Source of the DNA: Nitratireductor sp.
GTDB taxonomy: Bacteria; Pseudomonadota; Alphaproteobacteria; Rhizobiales; Rhizobiaceae
Assembly: GCA_017854535.1 (NCBI GenBank)
Contig: JAFMHL010000012.1
Location: forward strand, 1 to 64,000
DNA: 64,000 bases
Direction of reading: 5' to 3'
In this document: piece by piece, positions 37,864 through 46,261 of the stretch
Position numbering within the stretch: position 1 is the stretch's first letter
How the letters are laid out: every line of letters starts with the position of its first letter
Notes under the pieces: generated by a model
Database searches by the model: none
What the model was told of the DNA's origin: nothing
What the model saw: the letters and a program-made list of their open reading frames with translations, nothing else
Translations under genes and position numbers: made by a program

Positions 37864-38013
37864 TCAAAAGAAGAAATACCAAATCACGCCAATCCAAAAT
37901 AATGCTGTTGCTATCCCAATCCAAAAGAACCTGTCTTTCCAAAGTGGGCGGGTGACAAAGGGTGGGATTTTGTCGAGGCCCGACTTTTGGACGCTTGTTT
38001 GTTTCTTGGTCAC
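37864..38013 (-). CDS. Small single-pass membrane protein between bolA and grxD
   Basis: A 49-aa frame with a GTG start, reading MTKKQTSVQKSGLDKIPPF at the N-terminus. Residues about 27-49 form a membrane helix (DRFFWIGIATALFWIGVIW) ending YFFF. GAGG lies five bases before the GTG, and the start is only 11 bp after the bolA stop, so translational coupling is likely. The basic N-terminus predicts a cytoplasmic tail. No family is recognised. Position suggests an accessory to BolA/GrxD iron-sulphur work at the membrane, or a passenger. That is inference. Confidence 0.7.
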   Translation of the reverse strand: MTKKQTSVQKSGLDKIPPFVTRPLWKDRFFWIGIATALFWIGVIWYFFF

Positions 38014-38024
38014 GTTTGCCTCAC

Positions 38025-38258
38025 TCACTCAGGAGCGCTGGTTTGTAAGGCGAGAGCATGTAAGACGCCGCCCATATTGCCCTGAAGTGCTTGATACACC
38101 ATTTGGTGCTGCTGGACCCGGCTTTTTCCGCGAAAGCTTTCTGAGATAACCTCGGCAGCATAGTGATCGCCATCACCAGCAAGGTCATTAATTGTGACTT
38201 TGGCATCAGGAATAGCAGCCTTGATCATTTTTTCGATGTCTGGTGCGCTCATTGGCAT
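38025..38258 (-). CDS. bolA: BolA family protein
   Basis: A 77-aa protein with the class II KH-like BolA fold: MIKAAIPDAKVTINDLAGDGDHY, then FRGKSRVQQHQMVYQAL and the C-terminal MGGVLHALALQT. The invariant His of the family is in the RVQQHQMVY segment. BolA proteins partner with CGFS glutaredoxins in iron-sulphur and iron regulation. The ATG at 38258 has GAGG nine bases upstream. It lies 21 bp after purL and is followed by the small membrane protein and grxD. Confidence 0.95.
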   Translation of the reverse strand: MPMSAPDIEKMIKAAIPDAKVTINDLAGDGDHYAAEVISESFRGKSRVQQHQMVYQALQGNMGGVLHALALQTSAPE

Positions 38259-38279
38259 GGGGTAAATCCTCGAATTTTG

Positions 38280-40508
38280 TTATTCAGCAGCAGAAGCTAC
38301 TGCAATTGTACCATTCATGTAATCAGGAAACCATGATTCATGGGTTTTGCGCAATTGCTCAATGGAAATGGCGACAAGATCATCAATTTTCAACTGTTCG
38401 CCTGAAACAGAACCAATTTCGAAGCAGGATATGCCCGCGCCTTCTGCGTTTGCAGCAAACAGTCCGGCGTTGTCTGCCGATACTGTGCAGATGTAACGGG
38501 CCTGATCTTCACCAAAAAGTGCAGCGTGGGGAGCCGCGCTGTTCAATTGAACGTCGATTCCTTTGTTCGACGCGATTACCATATCAGCAAGCGCGATGGC
38601 CAAACCGCCATCAGAGATGTCGTGGCAAGCCGTGATATAGTCTGAGCGAATAGCAGCTCTTACATAATCGCCGCGGGCTTTTTCCATTTGCAGATCAACA
38701 GGCGGCGGCGGGCCTTCTTCGCGGCCAAGGCATTCGCGCTGATAAATTGACTGACCCAGATGCTCTGCTTCAGTGCCAATCAAAAATACCGTGTCACCAG
38801 CGTTAGCGCCGCCGATGGTAACCGTTTTTGTTTGATCAGGAATAAGACCAACTGCAGCAATGGTCGGTGTCGGCAAAATCGCCTGCCCGTGGGTTTCATT
38901 GTAAAGCGAAACATTGCCGGAGACGATTGGCATTGCCAATGCCTCACAGGCTTCGCCAATGCCTTTGATAGCAAAGACCATTTGCCCCATGATTTCCGGC
39001 TTTTCTGGATTTCCAAAGTTCAAGTTGTCGGTCGACGCCAATGGCTCTGCACCAACAGCGGTTAGGTTACGATAACATTCTGCAACTGCTTGCCTGCCAC
39101 CTTCTTGTGGATCGGCTTCGCAATAGCGCGGTGTCACATCGGAGGTAAAGGCCAGCGCCTTATTGGTGCCTTCTATACGCACAACGCCAGCATCGCCGCC
39201 CGGGCGTTGCAATGAGTTGCCTTGAATATAGGTGTCATATTGCTCAAACACCCAGCGCCGCGAACAAAGATCGGGAGAGCCGAGCATTTGCAGTAATGCA
39301 ACATTATAATCATTAGGCGCTTCGAATTGGTCAGGCCCCATCGGTGAATGCTTGCCCGGCTCAATCCAAGGGCGATCATATTCCGGCGCCTCATCACCCA
39401 ATTCTTTAATGGGCAGATTAGCGACTTCTTCGCCTTGATGGACCACACGAAAACGCAGATCATCGGTCGTTTTTCCGACAATGGCGAAGTCCAAGCCCCA
39501 TTTGACGAAAATCGCCTTTGCTTCGTCTTCCTGCTCAGGGCGCAGAACCATCAACATGCGTTCCTGACTTTCAGACAGCATCATTTCATAGGCGGTCATG
39601 CGCTCTTCACGGCATGGAACCAAATCCAAATTTAATTCTACGCCAAGGCCTCCCTTTGCGCCCATTTCAACTGCGGAGCAGGTCAGCCCCGCTGCGCCCA
39701 TGTCCTGAATGGCGATAACAGCACCTGATGCCATCAATTCAAGGCAGGCTTCCAACAGGCATTTTTCAGTAAAGGGATCGCCAACTTGCACAGTTGGGCG
39801 CTTTTCATCGATGCTGTCGTCAAATTCGGCTGATGCCATGGTGGCTCCGCCAACGCCGTCACGGCCTGTTTTTGCGCCGAGATAAACAACGGGAAGCCCA
39901 ACTCCTTTGGCTTCTGACAAGAAGATCGCATCGCTTTTGGCTATGCCAGCTGCAAAGGCGTTCACCAGAATGTTGCCGTTGTAGCGGGCATGGAAATTTA
40001 CCTCACCGCCAACGGTTGGCACGCCAAATGCATTGCCATATCCACCAACCCCGGCAACTACGCCTGAGACCAGATGTCGTGTTTTTGGATGATCAGGATC
40101 ACCAAAACGCAAGGCGTTCATGGCTGCAATCGGGCGTGCACCCATGGTGAATACATCGCGCAGAATTCCGCCAACGCCAGTTGCTGCGCCTTGGTAAGGT
40201 TCAATAAAGGACGGGTGGTTATGGCTTTCCATCTTGAAGACAACACAGTCGCCATCGTCAATATCAACCACGCCAGCATTTTCACCTGGACCTTGAATAA
40301 CACGTGACCCCGTTGTTGGCAGCGTTTTCAGCCATTTTTTCGAAGATTTGTAGGAGCAATGCTCGTTCCACATGGCAGAGAAAATGCCCAATTCGGTAAA
40401 ACTAGGCTCGCGTCCAATAAGGTCTAGAATGCGCTGATATTCATCAGGTTTTAGGCCGTGGGAGGCAATCAGTTCTTCAGTGATCGGATGGTTGTTGTTA
40501 ATTGTCAT
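38280..40508 (-). CDS. purL: Phosphoribosylformylglycinamidine synthase subunit PurL
   Basis: A 742-aa small-type PurL, the ATP-dependent subunit of FGAM synthase in purine synthesis. Motifs include [16 protein letters not shown] near residues 46-61, [44 protein letters not shown] and [13 protein letters not shown]. The separate PurS and PurQ subunits are encoded upstream in the same operon, as expected for this class. A 134-aa lipoprotein gene sits between purQ and purL. bolA follows by 21 bp. Confidence 0.98.
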   Translation of the reverse strand: MTINNNHPITEELIASHGLKPDEYQRILDLIGREPSFTELGIFSAMWNEHCSYKSSKKWLKTLPTTGSRVIQGPGENAGVVDIDDGDCVVFKMESHNHPSFIEPYQGAATGVGGILRDVFTMGARPIAAMNALRFGDPDHPKTRHLVSGVVAGVGGYGNAFGVPTVGGEVNFHARYNGNILVNAFAAGIAKSDAIFLSEAKGVGLPVVYLGAKTGRDGVGGATMASAEFDDSIDEKRPTVQVGDPFTEKCLLEACLELMASGAVIAIQDMGAAGLTCSAVEMGAKGGLGVELNLDLVPCREERMTAYEMMLSESQERMLMVLRPEQEDEAKAIFVKWGLDFAIVGKTTDDLRFRVVHQGEEVANLPIKELGDEAPEYDRPWIEPGKHSPMGPDQFEAPNDYNVALLQMLGSPDLCSRRWVFEQYDTYIQGNSLQRPGGDAGVVRIEGTNKALAFTSDVTPRYCEADPQEGGRQAVAECYRNLTAVGAEPLASTDNLNFGNPEKPEIMGQMVFAIKGIGEACEALAMPIVSGNVSLYNETHGQAILPTPTIAAVGLIPDQTKTVTIGGANAGDTVFLIGTEAEHLGQSIYQRECLGREEGPPPPVDLQMEKARGDYVRAAIRSDYITACHDISDGGLAIALADMVIASNKGIDVQLNSAAPHAALFGEDQARYICTVSADNAGLFAANAEGAGISCFEIGSVSGEQLKIDDLVAISIEQLRKTHESWFPDYMNGTIAVASAAE

Positions 40509-40545
40509 AGCGCTCTATGTCTTCTTCTATTCGATTATTTTTGGA

Positions 40546-40950
40546 TTAGGCCTTGCAGCCTTTGCCGCCGCTTTGCCAGCGATTAACATCGGCATCAATG
40601 CGCGATCCAAGAGATTCACCTGATAGCGGGCCATAGGTGGCTAGACGGGCAGGGGTGCCGTCAGCCTCAATTACATATTGCGGCAGGCCTTGAGTTGACT
40701 TTGAGCTAACGATCAAAATACGTGGTTTGCCGGCTCGGGTGTCGAGCTCCGGAATAACCCTGTATTTACGGAATTCTTTATCCTTGGATTTCATCCAGCA
40801 GGCTTGGGCATTGGTGTTGATGGTCTGCAAAGCAGCAATTGCAGCAGAATTATCGCGTTTTGCGGTAACCGATGTTTCGTTCTTTTCGGTCTGACAACCA
40901 GAGCTGATTACCAAGACAGATAAAAGAAGGGTCGCCGCCAATTTTTTCAT
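40546..40950 (-). CDS. Small lipoprotein of unknown function inside the purine operon
   Basis: A 134-aa protein with a lipoprotein signal: [19 protein letters not shown], lipid Cys19 (lipobox ISSGC). The mature part has [20 protein letters not shown], a region ending [21 protein letters not shown], and a C-terminal Cys in KGCKA. Besides the lipid Cys this leaves two cysteines that could form a disulphide. No family is recognised with confidence. Its start overlaps the purQ stop by four bases and it ends 37 bp before purL, so it is translated with the purine genes, though nothing in it suggests a purine role. Confidence 0.8.
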   Translation of the reverse strand: MKKLAATLLLSVLVISSGCQTEKNETSVTAKRDNSAAIAALQTINTNAQACWMKSKDKEFRKYRVIPELDTRAGKPRILIVSSKSTQGLPQYVIEADGTPARLATYGPLSGESLGSRIDADVNRWQSGGKGCKA

Positions 40951-41627
40951 GCTGCGTTCTTTTCCAAAGTGTTTAGCGCCGCTTCAAACAGTCCGCGACC
41001 ATCCGTGCCGCCATGGGCCGGTTCAATCAGATTTTCAGGATGCGGCATCATTCCAAGTACATTGCCAGCTGCGTTGGTTATGCCTGCAATATCGTTCAGC
41101 GATCCATTAGGATTTGAATCCGCCGCATAGCGGAAAGCAACCTGTCCTTTGTCCTCAATTGATTTTAACGTTTTTTCGTCCGCAAAATAATTGCCATCAT
41201 GATGGGCAACCGGGCAGCGCAAGACTTGGTCTTGTTTGTAATGGTTGGTGAAAACAGTTTTATTGTTCGACACAACCAGATTGACTTCACGGCAGACAAA
41301 TTTAAGGCCTGCATTGCGCATCAAAGCGCCGGGCAAAAGACCAGACTCGGTCAGGGTTTGAAAGCCGTTGCACACGCCTAAAATACGATTGCCTTTTGCG
41401 GCTTTTTCTTTCAGCGCAGCCATGACTGGCGAACGGGCAGCTATCGCGCCTGAGCGCAAATAGTCACCGAAGGAAAAGCCTCCGGGTATCACATAGAGAT
41501 CGGCTTCTGGAATTTCCGTTTCCGTATGCCAGACAAGATGAGGGGCTTTGCCACCAATCTTGGTCAAGGCTGCGATCATATCGCGATCGCGGTTTGAGCC
41601 GGGGAATAGGATAACAGCAGAACTCAC
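40947..41627 (-). CDS. purQ: Phosphoribosylformylglycinamidine synthase glutaminase subunit PurQ
   Basis: A 226-aa class I glutamine amidotransferase that supplies ammonia to PurL. The nucleophile Cys is in [13 protein letters not shown]. The His/Glu pair is in [12 protein letters not shown]. The N-terminus [13 protein letters not shown] is typical. It overlaps purS by one base and the downstream lipoprotein gene by four, so the order purS-purQ-lipoprotein-purL is translationally coupled. Confidence 0.98.
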   Translation of the reverse strand: MSSAVILFPGSNRDRDMIAALTKIGGKAPHLVWHTETEIPEADLYVIPGGFSFGDYLRSGAIAARSPVMAALKEKAAKGNRILGVCNGFQTLTESGLLPGALMRNAGLKFVCREVNLVVSNNKTVFTNHYKQDQVLRCPVAHHDGNYFADEKTLKSIEDKGQVAFRYAADSNPNGSLNDIAGITNAAGNVLGMMPHPENLIEPAHGGTDGRGLFEAALNTLEKNAA

Positions 41628-41869
41628 TAGACGATCTCCACCTGATAATCTTCGATCACGGTATTGGCCAACAGCTTTTCACACATGGATTCAATGTCAT
41701 GTTTTGCTGTTGCTTCGTCTTTGACATCGAGGCTGACATCAAAAACCTTACCCTGACGCACCGAGCCGACGCCTTTGAAGCCCAATGAGCCAAGGCTGTT
41801 TTCAATGGCTTTTCCCTGTGGGTCTAATACGCCATTTTTTAAGGTTACCGTTACGCGTGCTTTGATCAT
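41627..41869 (-). CDS. purS: Phosphoribosylformylglycinamidine synthase subunit PurS
   Basis: An 80-aa structural subunit that bridges PurL and PurQ. It begins [25 protein letters not shown] and contains [16 protein letters not shown], both diagnostic. It lies 65 bp after purC and overlaps purQ by one base. Confidence 0.97.
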   Translation of the reverse strand: MIKARVTVTLKNGVLDPQGKAIENSLGSLGFKGVGSVRQGKVFDVSLDVKDEATAKHDIESMCEKLLANTVIEDYQVEIV

Positions 41870-41934
41870 AGAAATTCAGGCTCAACTGTTTAATGTTTTG
41901 AATCGCAAACAGGCGCTAACCGCCTGTTTTGGAA

Positions 41935-42717
41935 TCATTTATCGGATTTATCAGATTTAACCAAAACGGGGCCTTTGCCGCGCTGTGGCTCGTTCTCATT
42001 CATAATGCCAAGGCGGGTTGCCACTTCGCGATAGGCTTCCACCATGCCGCCAAGATCTCGGCGGAAACGGTCTTTGTCCATCTTTTCGTTGGTTTTTGCA
42101 TCCCAAAGGCGACAGCTGTCAGGTGATATTTCATCAGCCAGGACAATGCGCATCAAATCGCCTTCAATTAATCGGCCAAATTCGATTTTGAAATCGATCA
42201 ACTGGATGCCAATGCCAAGGAAGAGGCCCGACAAAAAGTCATTAATGCGAACGGCAAGCGACATGATATCATCGATCTCATGGGGCGATGCCCATCCAAA
42301 TGCCGTAATATGCTCTTCGGAAATGATAGGATCGTTCAATTCATCTTTTTTATAGTAAAACTCAATGATTGAGCGTGGTAATACTTCGCCCTCTGGAATG
42401 CCCAAACGCTCGGACATAGAGCCAGCGGCCACATTACGAACCACAACTTCAAGCGGGATAATTTCGACTTCCTTGATCAGCTGTTCACGCATGTTCAACC
42501 GCTTGATGAAGTGGGTTGGAATGCCGATCTTGTTCAATTGGGTAAAGATGTGCTCGGAAATACGATTGTTCAGAACGCCTTTGCCATCGATGATTTCATG
42601 CTTTTTCGCGTTAAACGCGGTTGCGTCATCCTTGAAGAACTGGATTAGCGTGCCAGGTTCTGGGCCCTCGTAGAGGATTTTCGCTTTGCCTTCATAGATA
42701 CGGCGACGTTTTGACAT
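41935..42717 (-). CDS. purC: SAICAR synthetase PurC
   Basis: A 260-aa enzyme that joins CAIR and aspartate in step 8 of purine synthesis. It starts [18 protein letters not shown], then has [28 protein letters not shown] and [13 protein letters not shown], all family signatures. The ATG at 42717 is taken; a GTG five codons earlier is possible. It has a somewhat charged C-terminal tail ([15 protein letters not shown]). It is the first gene of the minus-strand purine operon, with a 265-bp upstream gap shared with the divergent DUF1476 gene. Confidence 0.97.
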   Translation of the reverse strand: MSKRRRIYEGKAKILYEGPEPGTLIQFFKDDATAFNAKKHEIIDGKGVLNNRISEHIFTQLNKIGIPTHFIKRLNMREQLIKEVEIIPLEVVVRNVAAGSMSERLGIPEGEVLPRSIIEFYYKKDELNDPIISEEHITAFGWASPHEIDDIMSLAVRINDFLSGLFLGIGIQLIDFKIEFGRLIEGDLMRIVLADEISPDSCRLWDAKTNEKMDKDRFRRDLGGMVEAYREVATRLGIMNENEPQRGKGPVLVKSDKSDK

Positions 42718-42982
42718 TAAAGGGTTCCCCACAATTGTTGCTTATTTAATCGCCAACGCATGATGAGCGCGGCTCAATAAGAACGATCTGGATTAGATCA
42801 CTTAGAATCTGCTTTTTTGCAGTGCACGGATGACTGTCTAGTGAATTGTTAGCGTTAGCACAATATTGCCCATAGATACTCCACCACAATTCATCACAAA
42901 AGGCACAGAATGTTTGTCTTTGCCCTTCAATTTGTAATCAAAGCACCTTATATCGACATTAACAGATTCACAGGAGGTCTTT

Positions 42983-43306
42983 ATGAGCGGAATAGATGAT
43001 CGCGGCGACGCATTTGAAAACAAATTTGCCCATGATGAGGCATTGCAGTTCAAAGCAGAAGCCCGTCGTAATAAGTTATTGGGTTTATGGGCAGCTGAAT
43101 TGCTTGGAAAAACAGGTGAGGCGGCGCAGGAATACGCCAAAGAGGTCATTCGCGCTGATTTTGAAGAAGCTGGTGATGAAGATGTGTATCGTAAAATCCG
43201 CGCTGACTTCGATGCGAGCGGCGTTGAGCAATCTGAACATCAAATTCGTAGCGCTATGTCTAGCATGATGGCGACCGCCATTGAGCAGATCAAGAATGAT
43301 GCCTAA
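42983..43306 (+). CDS. DUF1476 protein, ATP synthase inhibitor zeta subunit
   Basis: A 107-aa all-helical protein matching DUF1476: DDRGDAFENKFAHDEALQFKA at the N-terminus, RRNKLLGLWAAELLG, and a C-terminal helical region EDVYRKIRADFDASG. In Paracoccus and relatives this family is the zeta subunit, which blocks reverse rotation of the F1 motor through its N-terminal segment. An excellent AGGAGG precedes the ATG by five bases. It is monocistronic with its own terminator and is not near the atp genes. Confidence 0.93.
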   Translation: MSGIDDRGDAFENKFAHDEALQFKAEARRNKLLGLWAAELLGKTGEAAQEYAKEVIRADFEEAGDEDVYRKIRADFDASGVEQSEHQIRSAMSSMMATAIEQIKNDA

Positions 43307-43331
43307 TCATTTGGTCTGCTGACAATAAGAT

Positions 43332-43360
43332 AACCCGGTTCGTGAGAGCCGGGTTTTTTG
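43332..43360 (+). terminator. DUF1476 terminator
   Basis: A ten-pair stem (AACCCGGTTC, 43332-43341, with GAGCCGGGTT, 43346-43355, one G-U) closes a GTGA loop and is followed by TTTTG on the plus strand. It lies 25 bp after the DUF1476 stop. Confidence 0.92.
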
Positions 43361-43379
43361 TTTCAGGGTTAGATAGTTT

Positions 43380-43946
43380 CTATTGAACCAATGGCGGTTT
43401 TAGGTGGTTCATGAATTTTGAAAAAACCATCAATCCTTCCGGCCATGGGCCGTGTCCGCTTTCGCCATTGATGTGTCCGCTTTCACCAGCATCCATGATC
43501 AAGGAGCCCCAACTTGCGGCCATGTCTTCGGCAACGTTATACGCGCAGAAATGATCGTTGCGGCTGGCAATGACCACCGAAGGAAACGGCAGTGGATCTG
43601 TTGGGGCTGGACCGAAGGTCAACAAGTGCCTTGGGCGAATAGATGGGTTTGCCACATCAGGCGGCGCTACCAAAAATGCGCCGGCGACGGGCTTTCCGAA
43701 CTCTTTTGCTGCCTGAACAATTACTTGGCAACCAATAGAATGGCCGACGAATACAACAGGTTTTTCGGTGCCATGCACTGCTGCTATCAAGTTGGCTTTC
43801 CAGTCTTCAAAAACAGGTTTGTGCCAATCGCCCATTTCCACAAGCTTTGCCGCAGACAAGCGGTTTGCCCAGCGGCTTTGCCAATGGTTCTCGCCTGCGC
43901 CTTTGTAGCCAGGGACAATGAGAATATCTGTATCTTTGGTTTTCAT
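43380..43946 (-). CDS. RBBP9/YdeN-type alpha/beta hydrolase
   Basis: About 188 aa from the ATG at 43946 (preceded by GCGGA). The frame stays open to a GTG at 44039, with another ATG at 43985. The pattern is the RBBP9 family: ILIVPGYKGAGENHWQSRW at the N-terminus, nucleophile Ser in VFVGHSIGCQVI, Asp in VVIASRNDHFCAY, and the catalytic His in SGHINGESGHGPWPEG. These are small serine hydrolases of unknown natural substrate. It ends 73 bp from the DUF1476 gene (convergent). Confidence 0.88.
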   Translation of the reverse strand: MKTKDTDILIVPGYKGAGENHWQSRWANRLSAAKLVEMGDWHKPVFEDWKANLIAAVHGTEKPVVFVGHSIGCQVIVQAAKEFGKPVAGAFLVAPPDVANPSIRPRHLLTFGPAPTDPLPFPSVVIASRNDHFCAYNVAEDMAASWGSLIMDAGESGHINGESGHGPWPEGLMVFSKFMNHLKPPLVQ

Positions 43947-44087
43947 TCCGCGCAAATGGGGTTTTGCGGGGCGGTTGTCAACCATCGCAAACTGACCAAC
44001 GCAGAATTCAAGGGTTAGCAAATGGAATTGGAGGTTCACGTGCTAACCCGCTTTTAGCTCAAAGCTTTGCCAAGGCTTGGGCTTTTA

Positions 44088-45947
44088 TTATCCGTAAATG
44101 AAATCGTCCGGATACAATTCCTCAATAAGCGTATCTTGCAGTGTTAAGGTGCCTGTATCGAATTGAAGGATTATATCATCGCCAGATTGCTGCATGTGGG
44201 ATTGCAAATCATCCCAATTTTTTACGCCTTGATCTTTTAGCCAGATGCGATCCGTTCTACCATCCCCGGTCCACATATCAGCAATGATATCGTTGCCGAA
44301 TTCGCCTTCAAAGACGAAAACATCTGCTCCTGCGCCGCCAATCAATACATCATTGCCAGCGCCGCCGATAAAGTAATCATTTCCTCCAGCGCCAAACAAG
44401 ACATCATCCCCCGCATTACCGACAAGGCGGTTGGCGTTGTCATCACCAGCTATGTTATCATTGAAAGATGATCCGTAGACATTCTCGATGCTGATAAAGC
44501 TGTCGCCCTGGGCATCGCCAGATATTCCGCCTGAAGCTAGGCTTAGAGAAACACCGGTTTTGGCGTTTGAATAATCTGCGATGTCAATGCCGCTGCCGCC
44601 ATCCAGGATGTCGGCCCCAGCTCCACCATCAAGACGATCATCACCACCTGCGCCTTTTAATATGTCGTTGCCATCCTGACCCCACAGGCGATTGGTTAGA
44701 TCATCGCCGATTAGAGTGTCATTGCTCATGGAGCCGGATAGGTTTTCGATAGAAATCAGGATGTCACCTTCGGCTTCACCGCCGAGACCAATTCCCGTTG
44801 AAAGGTCGACGATCACGCCTTCGTCTGACCAAGCATAATCTGCAATGTCTACACCAGAGCCGCCATCCAGCAAGTCTGCACCGTATCCGCCAAGCAGACG
44901 ATCATTGCCATCCAGGCCGTATAATTCATCATTACCCAGACGCCCCTCAAGACGGTTGGTCTTATCGTCGCCTTCAATCCAATCATCGTGCAGGGAGCCG
45001 TGAACAAACTCAATGTTCACCAAAGTGTCGCCCTCAGCATCGCCTGTATATCCAAGGCCATCCTTCAGGCTTACCCGAACTTCTGTTTCAGACGTGACAT
45101 ATTCAACCACATCGTCTTCGCCTTCGCCGCCGTCCAGATGATCTCCGCCTTTGCCGCCAGTCAGAAAATCTTTTCCGTCAAGACCAAATAGCTGATCGTC
45201 AACATTGGCGCCAATCAGTGTGTCTGAAAACTCTGTTCCGGAAATATTTTGGTTTTCGTCTACAATAGTTTCTTGACCATCGACATCATTTATTCTGTCT
45301 TTGCGGATTGCTCCTATTGTGACGGAGCTGGTTTCGCCTATTGGGGTATTGTTTACAGTGATCTGGTTTGGTGCATTTGGCGCGCCAATTTGAACATTGG
45401 GCTGTGCAGGGTCGGATACGCCGAGGCTGTCAACCAACGCAAAGCTGCTATTGCTGCCGACGCCTTGCAAGAACTCAGGGTTTTCGTCAAATGAATTAAA
45501 GGAGGCAGCCTTGCTAGCGCCGCTATCATTTGAATTAGCATTTCCAATACCACCAAACAGGCTGGCCAATTGTATTTCTGCCGCCTCGACATCTGCCACA
45601 CTCACACTTTCAAAGATTTCAATAGCAGGGCCAATATCTGATGATCCGGTAGCGTCTTCGGCTTGCTGGGAATTTGGCAGGCTGCCTGTTGCCTGTGGGT
45701 CGATCATTTCATCAGGATTGTCGCCACTGGTGTTTTTTTGATCGACGTCTACGTTGGCTGCCTTGTTTTCCATTGTAGAGGCCAGCAAAGCCGCAATGCC
45801 TGAAACCAGAGTTCCGGCAAGCATGAAAAGATGTTTGGTGTCTTTTTTCGAAGAACTATTCTTTAAGTTCGCGGTGCTCTTAAACTTGCTTTGCGCAACA
45901 CTAGCTGCAATGGCAGTATCAAAATTTGCCCCAGTATCAATTGTCAA
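44088..45947 (-). CDS. RTX-type calcium-binding repeat protein
   Basis: A 619-aa acidic protein. Residues 39-57 form a hydrophobic stretch (HLFMLAGTLVSGIAALLAS), followed by a low-complexity region to about 240. Four blocks of GGxGxDxLx nonapeptides lie at about 246-290, 326-370, 412-459 and 500-545, separated by near-copies of a spacer with GDAEGD-x-LVNIE and DDWIEGDD-type text. The C-terminus (DDIILQFDTGTLTLQDT, then PDDFIYG) resembles type I secretion tails. No catalytic domain was seen, and no type I secretion genes are in the window. It could be a secreted adhesin or surface protein. The hydrophobic segment is odd for a type I substrate. Confidence 0.85.
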   Translation of the reverse strand: MTIDTGANFDTAIAASVAQSKFKSTANLKNSSSKKDTKHLFMLAGTLVSGIAALLASTMENKAANVDVDQKNTSGDNPDEMIDPQATGSLPNSQQAEDATGSSDIGPAIEIFESVSVADVEAAEIQLASLFGGIGNANSNDSGASKAASFNSFDENPEFLQGVGSNSSFALVDSLGVSDPAQPNVQIGAPNAPNQITVNNTPIGETSSVTIGAIRKDRINDVDGQETIVDENQNISGTEFSDTLIGANVDDQLFGLDGKDFLTGGKGGDHLDGGEGEDDVVEYVTSETEVRVSLKDGLGYTGDAEGDTLVNIEFVHGSLHDDWIEGDDKTNRLEGRLGNDELYGLDGNDRLLGGYGADLLDGGSGVDIADYAWSDEGVIVDLSTGIGLGGEAEGDILISIENLSGSMSNDTLIGDDLTNRLWGQDGNDILKGAGGDDRLDGGAGADILDGGSGIDIADYSNAKTGVSLSLASGGISGDAQGDSFISIENVYGSSFNDNIAGDDNANRLVGNAGDDVLFGAGGNDYFIGGAGNDVLIGGAGADVFVFEGEFGNDIIADMWTGDGRTDRIWLKDQGVKNWDDLQSHMQQSGDDIILQFDTGTLTLQDTLIEELYPDDFIYG

Positions 45948-46052
45948 AATATGTTCCCCGCAGATTTCACCGCATCTGGGGAGATCATATCAAAAAGATT
46001 AATACTTAGGAATCCAAATATTAAAGTTTTATTAAAATTGTAAATATTATGG

Positions 46053-46067
46053 TTAATTAACTATTAA
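46053..46067. promoter_or_regulatory. CtrA-like TTAA-N7-TTAA motif upstream of RTX gene
   Basis: TTAATTAACTATTAA fits TTAA-N7-TTAA. It lies about 106 bp upstream of the RTX protein start. The surrounding DNA is so A/T-rich that chance matches are likely, so this is weaker than the cckA site. Confidence 0.3.
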
Positions 46068-46186
46068 AATATTCAATAAAATTGTTAATTTCCGACTATT
46101 TTCAATTTTACAAATATAAATTTACTAATTTTTAATGTGATGAAGGTGTTGTAGTTATATTCTAGAATATTTATAGCAATGGAATA

Positions 46187-46215
46187 ATAAAAAGGCCGCC
46201 CAAGGGAGGGCGGCC
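46187..46215 (-). terminator. purB terminator
   Basis: GGCCGCCC (46194-46201) pairs with GGGCGGCC (46208-46215). Read on the minus strand the stem is followed by TTTTTATTATT. It lies about 50 bp after the purB stop. Confidence 0.9.
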
Positions 46216-46261
46216 GGCGGTTCACGCAAAAAATTCATTAAATTTGTAATTCAAAGACGCT

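Larger units (their letters stand above)
45948..46261. other. A/T-rich gap between RTX gene and purB
   Basis: This 314-bp gap is very A/T-rich at 46005-46160. It holds a CtrA-like motif (46053-46067), the promoter region of the RTX gene and the purB terminator (46187-46215). No gene was seen. Confidence 0.5.

Noticed and set aside
43452-44018. 188-aa plus-strand frame opposite the RBBP9-like hydrolase
   Set aside because: The minus strand has the intact catalytic Ser, Asp and His motifs of a known family. The plus frame has no recognisable text.
44088-45947. Repeats in the RTX gene as a CRISPR or satellite array
   Set aside because: The repeats are in frame, protein-level nonapeptides with diverged DNA and belong to one coding gene.
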